NCBI GenBank assembly: GCA_024763115.1
Contig: JANTGB010000172.1
Span: 1 to 5,652 of the forward strand
Length of the DNA: 5,652 nucleotides
Direction: 5' to 3'
Source of the DNA: Desulfobulbaceae bacterium
GTDB lineage: Bacteria > Desulfobacterota > Desulfobulbia > Desulfobulbales > SURF-16
The notes beneath the pieces are model-generated. The model did no database searches and was not told where the DNA came from. It saw nothing but the letters and a program-made list of their open reading frames with translations. Both the position numbers and the translations under genes were made by a program. This document shows, piece by piece, positions 1-5,621 of this stretch (positions are counted from its first letter, which is position 1; each line of letters begins with the position of its first letter).

Positions 1-92
1 GTAGCAGGGCTACGCCTCTGGATTGCATAATTGCAGATCGCTTTTCTAAATGTTCGGATTGCGCCTTAGAATGCGAAGTTATTTTTGAGTGA
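1..92 (+). CDS. C-terminal end of an upstream gene, cysteine-rich (partial)
   Basis: One forward frame (codons from base 3) is open from the window edge to a TGA at 90-92; the other two forward frames hit stops within the first 30 bases. The 29 visible residues contain four cysteines, in the order LDC, then KCSDCALEC close to the end. The C-x2-C pair (CSDC) resembles the CADC and CSTC pairs near the C-termini of the two radical SAM proteins encoded downstream, so this may be the tail of another iron-sulfur or radical SAM enzyme of the same locus. In the downstream proteins 40-60 residues follow that pair, whereas here only about ten do, so it is not a simple third copy. The fragment is short and the frame could be open by chance. 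Function cannot be assigned. Confidence 0.5.
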   Translation, partial: SRATPLDCIIADRFSKCSDCALECEVIFE

Positions 93-110
93 GCCCTTAG
101 TTAATATAAT
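85..110 (+). promoter_or_regulatory. Weak candidate promoter in the leader
   Basis: A perfect TATAAT lies at 105-110 in the AT-rich intergenic stretch of 93-225, about 115 bases before the first complete gene. The best -35-like hexamer nearby is TTGAGT at 85-90, but the spacer is only 14 bases, shorter than the usual 16-18. No TG precedes the -10 box. This is the only non-coding gap longer than 20 bases in the window and so the natural place for an operon promoter, but in AT-rich DNA such a match is easily found by chance. The upstream gene could equally be in the same transcript. Confidence 0.22.
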
Positions 111-225
111 AGTGCTGTTGTAAAGAATATACGAGAGCTTGAAAAGGAATGAAACAAGGAGAGAGAAACAGCCTTGCGGCTTGTAAATTACGTATTTTAT
201 TGGTAGTAATACACTCTTTATTATA

Positions 226-855
226 ATGATGAATGAACAACCGGCTGAAATAAAAATATCGACCCGGATAAAAATCCCGGAGAATTCACCCTGGTTTGCC
301 GGCCATTTTCCTAATGATCCTGTTTTTCCGGGCATAGCGCAACTGGATATGGTTGCTGCTGCTGTCGCTGAATTCAAGCAGGATGATTTATGGATAAAAA
401 AATTAAGCAGGATTAAATTCCGAAAGCTTATCAGGCCCGGAGATGAATTGTCGATACTGGCTGTTGGCAGTAAAGAAAAAAACAGCTATTCTTTCCGGAT
501 AATAGTTGCCGGGCAAGAGGCCTGCTCAGGGGTTATGAGTCTGGCCGGGCGGTATGAAAACGCGAGAAAGGGAGAAACAATAACAGCAATGGAAAACGAT
601 ATCAGCAAAACGATCCTTCGTGTTGCCGAAATAATCATCAATGAGTTAAAACTTGAAGATGTAACCCCGAAAACTTTTGCGCCTGATCTTGATCTGGTTG
701 ATGAAGTAGGAGTAGACAGCATGGATCTGGCTACTGTGGCCCTGGTGCTCCGGGATGAATACGGCATCAGGATAGATGAGGATGATTACCCGAAACTTAC
801 CACTGTCCGGATAATTGCCGAATATATTAATGAAAAATTGCGTAGTGACGATTAA
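226..855 (+). CDS. Hotdog-fold 3-hydroxyacyl-ACP dehydratase fused to an acyl carrier protein
   Basis: This 209-residue protein has two domains. Residues 1-110 are a FabZ/FabA/ApeI-like hotdog domain: the signature GHFP at 26-29 supplies His27, and PVFPGIAQLD follows at 32-41. The acidic residue 14 positions after the histidine is Asp41, as in FabA (His/Asp), not the Glu of FabZ. The short region before GHFP (25 residues against nearly 50 in E. coli FabZ) and the 'PGxxQLD' wording recall ApeI-type dehydratases of aryl polyene clusters. After a short linker, residues 122-209 form an acidic acyl carrier protein with the phosphopantetheine site DSMDL at 164-168 (Ser165). The predicted role is to carry a growing acyl chain and dehydrate its 3-hydroxyacyl intermediate in the cytoplasm. 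The start is ATG 226, with an adjacent ATG at 229; no Shine-Dalgarno is visible. The next gene begins on the base after the stop. Confidence 0.9.
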   Translation: MMNEQPAEIKISTRIKIPENSPWFAGHFPNDPVFPGIAQLDMVAAAVAEFKQDDLWIKKLSRIKFRKLIRPGDELSILAVGSKEKNSYSFRIIVAGQEACSGVMSLAGRYENARKGETITAMENDISKTILRVAEIIINELKLEDVTPKTFAPDLDLVDEVGVDSMDLATVALVLRDEYGIRIDEDDYPKLTTVRIIAEYINEKLRSDD

Positions 856-1917
856 GTGCCCTCCAGCCCGGCCGAAAAAAAAGAATACGGATTTTCCGAG
901 ATAATTGCCGAGCCGGCAGTCAGGGAAAGATTCGCCAGGGTGCGCAGATATTTTTTTCTGCGCGAATCCACCTATGACATGACCAATCGCTGCAATATCC
1001 GTTGCGAGGGGTGTTATTATTTTACCGGAGAAAAGCAGTTTGCCGCTGAAAATCGTAATGAAGACGACTGGCGCAATCTCCTGGAAGCGGAAAAAAAACG
1101 GGGGATAACCTTTGTTGTCCTGGCCGGGGCCGAACCTTCCCTGGTGCCTGATCTCTGCCGGGTCTGCTCCGAAGTAATTCCCCTGGGCGCCATTGCCACT
1201 AACGGTCTTGTCCCAATCCCTGAGGACATAAACTATAAAATACATATTTCCGTCTGGGGCAATGATAATACCAGCCTGAAAATCAGGAAGGCAAAGGATA
1301 TGCTGGTGCGGCAGACGGCAAATTACTCAGGTGATCCCAGGGCTGTTTTTGTTTATACCTTTACCCCGGTCAATATTGATCAGGCCCGTGAAGTAACGGA
1401 ACTGCTGGCCGCCTGTAACCAGAAGATTACCTTTAACATGTTTTCCGCCCCTGTCGGCTACAGGGGCCATTTGCGCCATAATAAAGAGACCCTGGCCCGA
1501 ACCGGAAAAACAATGCGCGAGTTACTGGACAAATTCCCGGAGACTGTTATATATTCCCCTTATAATATTGTGGCCCATACCCATGAAAAAGGGCTGCACG
1601 ATCTTTATTCCTGTTCCTATCCCCGGATGAATCCTTCCACGGCTATTGGTCTGGGCCGCTCTTTTCGCCAGTATCGAACCAATCTGGAGTGGGACAGGAA
1701 GGCGGCCTGCTGTGTGCCGGACACTGATTGCGCCGACTGTCGCCATTACGCGGCCGGCAGCGCCGTGGTTACGGCCCGTATGTACCGCCATGCCGATAAT
1801 CCCGAGACCTTTAAGGCCTGGCTTGATTATGTTGATACCTACCTGGCTGTCTGGGTAACAGGGTATGAAAAAGGGAAAAATCTCTGTGAGAAGTTTGTCG
1901 CGCCTCCGGCAATTTGA
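856..1917 (+). CDS. Radical SAM enzyme with C-terminal auxiliary cysteine cluster (paralog 1)
   Basis: This 353-residue protein contains the radical SAM motif CNIRCEGC (Cys46, Cys50, Cys53) that binds the [4Fe-4S] cluster cleaving S-adenosylmethionine. The family's usual GGE(P) motif appears as GAEP at 91-94. ATNG (114-117) and SVWG (132-135) are shared with the next gene. A second cysteine set, Cys253, Cys285-Cys286, Cys292 and Cys295 (spacing CC-x5-C-x2-C), resembles the SPASM/twitch type of auxiliary Fe-S site. The start is GTG 856, directly after the TAA of the preceding gene. The first in-frame ATG, codon 42, lies just before the cluster motif and would cut into the core, so GTG is preferred even though no good ribosome site precedes it. 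The neighbours (ACP, dehydratase, ketosynthase) suggest an acyl-chain substrate; the actual reaction is unknown. Confidence 0.9.
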   Translation: MPSSPAEKKEYGFSEIIAEPAVRERFARVRRYFFLRESTYDMTNRCNIRCEGCYYFTGEKQFAAENRNEDDWRNLLEAEKKRGITFVVLAGAEPSLVPDLCRVCSEVIPLGAIATNGLVPIPEDINYKIHISVWGNDNTSLKIRKAKDMLVRQTANYSGDPRAVFVYTFTPVNIDQAREVTELLAACNQKITFNMFSAPVGYRGHLRHNKETLARTGKTMRELLDKFPETVIYSPYNIVAHTHEKGLHDLYSCSYPRMNPSTAIGLGRSFRQYRTNLEWDRKAACCVPDTDCADCRHYAAGSAVVTARMYRHADNPETFKAWLDYVDTYLAVWVTGYEKGKNLCEKFVAPPAI

Positions 1918-1919
1918 GG
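1915..1919 (+). promoter_or_regulatory. Ribosome binding site for the second radical SAM gene
   Basis: TGAGG at 1915-1919 includes the TGA stop of the preceding gene and a GAGG Shine-Dalgarno core, seven bases before ATG 1927. It is the clearest ribosome site among the first four genes and fixes the start. The shared bases imply translational coupling. Confidence 0.6.
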
Positions 1920-1926
1920 CAAAATT

Positions 1927-2925
1927 ATGAAAACAGTAAGCTCTCTGCTGAATGAGCATTGGTACAAACGTTATAAAAAAATATCAAAGCTCAATATCCG
2001 CAGTTCAATATATGATGTAACCAACCGCTGTAACCTGCGCTGTAAAGGCTGTTTTTTCTTCTCCTCCGGTGAACATGAGGCCGCGGTTGAAGAAAGTGAC
2101 CTTGAGCGGTGGTACGCCTTTGTGGAAAAAGAAATGGCCCGCGGAGTTAATCTGGCCATCCTGATTGGCGGCGAGCCCACCCTCTGCCTTGACAGGATTG
2201 AGGCATTTTACCGGCGGCTGCCTACCTTTTGCGCCACCAACGGCCTGATCAAGGTTCCCCGCGAGCGATTTCCTGATATGATGGTGGGGCTTTCCCTGTG
2301 GGGAGACGCGGAAGATGAAAAAATTCTCCGTGGCAGGGATACCTTTAAAATTTCCAGTAAGAATTACGAGGGAGATCCCTATACCTATTATCTCTATACT
2401 GTTACCCCCCGGCAGCTCGGCAAGACTGAAAAAATTATCAAAAAAATAACCGACGTGGGCCTGAAGGTGCACATGCAGCTTTTGTCCAATGACGAGGGAG
2501 TGGACGGATTTTCCTGGCAGCCTGAAGAATTGCGGGATATCCGGGCGGAAATGGATGACATGCTGGATAAATATCCGCAAACCGTTATCTCCTCCCGTTA
2601 TTATCATGAAATTATCACCAGCGGCCGGATGCTGGGCCGTCCCTTTGGCTGGCTGGAATGCCCGTCGGTTACTGAGCCGCTGGATAAAAGAGATCCCCGG
2701 CCGAAAAGATTAACCAATTTTATCCGCTGGGCCTCTGATCTTAAAACCATGCATCGCTGCTGCACCTCTGAGACCAGAGACTGCTCCACCTGCAAGGACG
2801 GGGCCGCTCACATGAGCTGGGTCATGGTCAATAAACGGGGACATCTCAGGAGTGCCGAGGATCTGCAGAACTGGATAGAGGTATATGAAATGTTTGCCAA
2901 ACTCTACCAGTTTATCCCCTGGTAG
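1927..2925 (+). CDS. Radical SAM enzyme with C-terminal auxiliary cysteine cluster (paralog 2)
   Basis: This 332-residue protein is a clear paralog of the preceding one. The radical SAM motif is CNLRCKGC (Cys35, Cys39, Cys42) within IYDVTNRC..., and across the 22 residues around it I count 13 identities with the neighbour. It has a canonical GGEP (81-84), ATNG (103-106) and SLWG (123-126). The C-terminal set is Cys245, Cys278-Cys279, Cys286 and Cys289 (CC-x6-C-x2-C), matching the neighbour's pattern within one residue. Both proteins also share a 'LDK(F/Y)P(E/Q)TVI' segment. Start ATG 1927 is supported by GAGG seven bases upstream. The tandem arrangement suggests duplication followed by specialisation on related acyl substrates or successive steps. 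The reaction is not recognisable from sequence; cyclisation, C-C bond formation, desaturation and methylation are all open. Confidence 0.92.
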   Translation: MKTVSSLLNEHWYKRYKKISKLNIRSSIYDVTNRCNLRCKGCFFFSSGEHEAAVEESDLERWYAFVEKEMARGVNLAILIGGEPTLCLDRIEAFYRRLPTFCATNGLIKVPRERFPDMMVGLSLWGDAEDEKILRGRDTFKISSKNYEGDPYTYYLYTVTPRQLGKTEKIIKKITDVGLKVHMQLLSNDEGVDGFSWQPEELRDIRAEMDDMLDKYPQTVISSRYYHEIITSGRMLGRPFGWLECPSVTEPLDKRDPRPKRLTNFIRWASDLKTMHRCCTSETRDCSTCKDGAAHMSWVMVNKRGHLRSAEDLQNWIEVYEMFAKLYQFIPW

Positions 2926-2931
2926 CCGTTA

Positions 2932-4176
2932 ATGGAGTCTGCTGTTGTTATTCTCGGGTATGATGCGGTTTCCCCGCTGGGCCGCGATCTTGACAGCCAG
3001 TGGCAGAACGCCCTGGCCGGCCAGAGCGGCATCGGCCCCCTGACCCGCTTTCCTCTGAGCCCTGATTTTCCCGTCCGTATTGCCGGTCAGGTTCCTGATA
3101 TCGATGATGAGCCCTATCCTTTTCTTTCTCCCCGGCATCAGGCGGCCTGGAGTTCGCCGATTTTTAAATATGCCATGCTCACCGTGGAACGGGCCCTGGC
3201 CCGGAGCCGGATAGAAATCAGCCCGGATATTTCTCCCAGGACGGCAGTGACCTACAGCTCCGCTATTGGCGGCCTGGACGCAGTGCTTAAGGCGGATCGG
3301 CGCTTAATCAGCGAAAACAAACTGCCCCATCCCTATGCCAATCCCAATTCCTGTATTAACATGGTCGGCGGCAAGATTGCCATCCAGACTAAAGCTACCG
3401 GGCCGATAACCACTACCGTAACCGCCTGCGCCACCGGCCTGTCATCAATAATTGTCGGGGCCATGTTCCTGGCCCAGGGCCGGGCTGATGTTGCTGTCTG
3501 CGGGGCAGTTGATTTTGCCCTGGTTGAACCGGTTGTAGCCGGATTTTTTACCATGAACGGCTGCTACAATCCGAAAGAGGGCCATGAAAATGATCCCCCG
3601 GAAGCAGCCAGCCGGCCCTTTTCCCTGAACAGGCGGGGCTTTGTTCTATCTGAGGGGGCTGGAGCAGTGATAATCGCTACCAGGGAATTTGCCCAGGCTC
3701 ATGGCCTGGATCATGCGGTGGAACTTGCCGGCTGGGGCATGACCTCGGATGCCCATCATTTTGTCGCCCCCTATCCGCCCACAGTAAAACAATGTATGGT
3801 TGAAGCAATAAATGATGCCGGTTTAAGCCCGGGGGATATTGCTGCGGTTAACGCCCATGCCGCCTCGACCAGGGTGGGAGACAAGGTGGAATATGATGCG
3901 CTGCGCGAGGTATTCGGCGATAAAATTCCCGCAGTCTGCGCCAATAAATCATTAATCGGCCATGCCATGGGCGCTTCCAGCGTGATTGAGACGATTCTTG
4001 CCCTTAAGGGTATGGAAAATGATATATTGCCTCCGACAATTAATTATACGCCTGATCCGGAAATTGTTCTTGACTGTGTGGCTGAGGGCAAACGCCGGGT
4101 TAAGCAGGAATTTATTTTAAAAAATGCCTTTGGCTTTGGCGGCTGTAATTGTTGCGCGGTGTTTCGCCGGGTTTGA
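2932..4176 (+). CDS. Beta-ketoacyl-ACP synthase, FabF (KAS II) type
   Basis: The 414 residues match the usual FabF length (about 413). The protein starts with a thiolase-fold N-terminus (VVILGYDAVSPLG) and keeps the full condensing triad: nucleophile Cys166 in TACATG, His309 in VNAHAAST and His344 in KSLIGHAMG, with the conserved Lys339. SRPFSLNRRGFVLSEGAG at 227-244 corresponds to the conserved FabF SRPFD..RDGFV.GEGAG segment. The C-terminal gating loop reads GFGGCNCC (401-408), where most relatives have GFGGTN. It should catalyse decarboxylative condensation of malonyl-ACP with an acyl chain, making it an active elongase and not a chain-length-factor, which would lack the cysteine. ATG 2932 lies six bases after the previous stop, with no clear Shine-Dalgarno, so coupling is likely. 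The nearby hotdog-ACP gene supplies a plausible carrier. This is a dedicated pathway copy by context, not necessarily the housekeeping FabF. Confidence 0.93.
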   Translation: MESAVVILGYDAVSPLGRDLDSQWQNALAGQSGIGPLTRFPLSPDFPVRIAGQVPDIDDEPYPFLSPRHQAAWSSPIFKYAMLTVERALARSRIEISPDISPRTAVTYSSAIGGLDAVLKADRRLISENKLPHPYANPNSCINMVGGKIAIQTKATGPITTTVTACATGLSSIIVGAMFLAQGRADVAVCGAVDFALVEPVVAGFFTMNGCYNPKEGHENDPPEAASRPFSLNRRGFVLSEGAGAVIIATREFAQAHGLDHAVELAGWGMTSDAHHFVAPYPPTVKQCMVEAINDAGLSPGDIAAVNAHAASTRVGDKVEYDALREVFGDKIPAVCANKSLIGHAMGASSVIETILALKGMENDILPPTINYTPDPEIVLDCVAEGKRRVKQEFILKNAFGFGGCNCCAVFRRV

Positions 4177-4195
4177 AAAAGAGCTGGGCTGAAAT

Positions 4196-4936
4196 ATGTC
4201 GTATGAAATCCTGAAAAAACATCGCCGGGTCTGGGAAAAGAAAAAGGTACTGCAACGTATCTACCATAATTGGTATAAGCTGATTATCCGGAATATGGCC
4301 GCTCAGGAACCTACCCTGGAAATAGGCGGCGGCGGCGGCAATTTTAAGGAATTTTTCCCGGATTTAATTTCTTCCGACTATACCTTCTGCCCCTGGCTTG
4401 ATTTGAACCTTGATGCCCATGACCTGCCGTTTCGTTCAGGCTCCCTGGGGAATATTGTTATTATTGATGTCCTGCATCATCTGGCCGGGCCTGTGGTATT
4501 TATTAAAGAAGCGCAGAGGGTACTTAAGCCAAACGGCAGACTCATCATGCTGGAACCGTGCATTTCACCGCTGTCGTTTTTGATTTATAATTTTTTTCAT
4601 CAGGAAGATGTTGATTTCTCTTTTGATGTCTTCAGTGAAGAAATGTGGTGCGCAGAGGAAGAAAAGAAACCCTTTGACGGTAATATGGCGATTCCCAGTC
4701 GAATGTTTCTCCGGGAACCGGAGAAATTCAGAAAATTATTTTCCGAGTTTGAAATTATCAGGACAAATTATTCAGATTATTTTGTTTACCCTTTAAGTGG
4801 CGGCTTTGAACATCCAAGCCTGATCCCCTTGTTTTCTCTATCTTTTCTGCGGGGAGTTGAAAAATTTATTCAACCTTTAGGTTCATTTTTCGCCTTCAGA
4901 TTATTAATTGTTCTGGAAAACAGGAAGTTATCCTGA
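4196..4936 (+). CDS. Class I SAM-dependent methyltransferase 1
   Basis: This 246-residue protein has a Rossmann-type methyltransferase core of the Methyltransf_11/UbiE-like kind. The SAM-binding motif I is LEIGGGGGNF at 41-50, followed by an acidic strand end around Asp69, DLPFRSGSL at 76-84, DVLHHL at 91-96 and the post-motif strand RVLKPNGRLIMLEP at 108-121. The last 45 residues are rich in Leu, Ile and Phe with interspersed charges and could contact a lipid-like substrate or the membrane surface. ATG 4196 starts 19 bases after the ketosynthase stop, with only a poor ribosome site. The gene looks more AT-rich than the ketosynthase gene before it. The methyl acceptor (carboxyl, hydroxyl, carbon or nitrogen) cannot be inferred; the context suggests an acyl or lipid intermediate. 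Confidence 0.87.
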   Translation: MSYEILKKHRRVWEKKKVLQRIYHNWYKLIIRNMAAQEPTLEIGGGGGNFKEFFPDLISSDYTFCPWLDLNLDAHDLPFRSGSLGNIVIIDVLHHLAGPVVFIKEAQRVLKPNGRLIMLEPCISPLSFLIYNFFHQEDVDFSFDVFSEEMWCAEEEKKPFDGNMAIPSRMFLREPEKFRKLFSEFEIIRTNYSDYFVYPLSGGFEHPSLIPLFSLSFLRGVEKFIQPLGSFFAFRLLIVLENRKLS

Positions 4937-4955
4937 TGGGGTGCAAACAATTACC

Positions 4956-5621
4956 ATGACTGCGACCGCTCAGCCAACACAACCTCTTTTCAGGCTGCCG
5001 CCGGCCGGAACCTTCCAGGCCAACGGGCCTGACGACCCTTTACCTTATTATTACAAGCCGTTAACAGGTTCGATATATCGGGCCAGAATAGAACAGGCCT
5101 TATCTCTGCTCAGCCCACCCTATGGCAATATTCTGGAACTGGGATACGGCAGTGGTATTTTATTGCCCTCGCTTTGCGCCATGGCGGATTCGGTTGCAGG
5201 TATTGACCTGACCTCTGATCCGAAACAGGTTCAGGCTGCCCTTGATGCTCAAGGAGTGCAATGTCATCTTGTGCAAGGAGATGTTGCCGATGATTTTTTT
5301 AAAGAGGAAAGTTTTGAGCTGATTGTGGCAATTTCAATTTTTGAACATATAAGCGATCTGCAACCGGTGCTTAAGAGAATGCACGCCCTGTTACGTCCCT
5401 CAGGTCGGTTGCTTGTCGGTATGCCGCGAGTCGATAAGTTGATGGCAAAGGCATTTAGCCTGATCGGCTTCAGCAATATTAATGATCACCATGTTACTGA
5501 TTATAAAACATGTATCAAAACAGCGGCAGGCAGCTTTAATCTCCTTTCCCTTTCACATATTCCGGCCCTGATGCCATTGTCTGCCGGGCTTTATTTTAAT
5601 ATGCTGTTTGAAAAAATATGA
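4956..5621 (+). CDS. Class I SAM-dependent methyltransferase 2
   Basis: Counted from ATG 4956 this is a 221-residue class I methyltransferase. Motif I is ILELGYGSGI at 59-68, the acidic end of strand 2 is GIDLT at 82-86, a GDV follows at 108-110, IFEHI occurs at 129-132 and LLRPSGRLLVGMP at 145-157. It shows little resemblance to the preceding methyltransferase outside these motifs. The frame stays open upstream to a TTG at 4908 inside the previous gene, and a GTG at 4941 is also possible. I prefer ATG 4956 because it gives a compact N-terminus, lies 19 bases after the previous stop and has GGGGTG about 12 bases upstream. The N-terminal 30 residues are proline-rich and probably flexible. The substrate is unknown; it is likely to act in the same pathway, given the tight spacing on both sides. 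Confidence 0.85.
   Translation: MTATAQPTQPLFRLPPAGTFQANGPDDPLPYYYKPLTGSIYRARIEQALSLLSPPYGNILELGYGSGILLPSLCAMADSVAGIDLTSDPKQVQAALDAQGVQCHLVQGDVADDFFKEESFELIVAISIFEHISDLQPVLKRMHALLRPSGRLLVGMPRVDKLMAKAFSLIGFSNINDHHVTDYKTCIKTAAGSFNLLSLSHIPALMPLSAGLYFNMLFEKI

Noticed and set aside
168..184. Small hairpin (ACAGCC, loop TTGC, GGCTTGT with one bulge) in the leader
   Set aside because: The stem is only six pairs with a bulge, and no T-run follows, so it is not a credible terminator and is too weak to call a regulator.
200..227. TTGGTA with 16-base spacer to TATAAT just at the first start codon
   Set aside because: Transcription would begin downstream of ATG 226, so this cannot drive translation of the dehydratase-ACP gene from that start.
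66..377. Reverse-strand open frame across the leader, rich in Ile, Leu and Phe
   Set aside because: The apparent hydrophobic segments come from AT-rich DNA. The frame overlaps the start of the dehydratase gene and shows no convincing coding signal.
646..1245. Long reverse-strand open frame of 199 codons
   Set aside because: It lies opposite the ACP and first radical SAM genes, whose motifs are unmistakable, and its translation shows no family motif. It is an antisense shadow.
2005..2607. Reverse-strand open frame of 200 codons opposite the second radical SAM gene
   Set aside because: There is no recognisable motif, and it is fully covered by a well-supported forward gene. Its length follows from the codon use of that gene.
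3013..3024. Perfect 12-base palindrome CTGGCCGGCCAG
   Set aside because: It lies inside the ketosynthase coding region in a G+C-rich stretch where Leu, Ala and Gly codons readily generate it. No partner site was seen.
4908..4955. Upstream TTG extension of methyltransferase 2
   Set aside because: It would overlap the preceding gene by 29 bases, starts with a rare initiator and adds no family feature; ATG 4956 is more likely.
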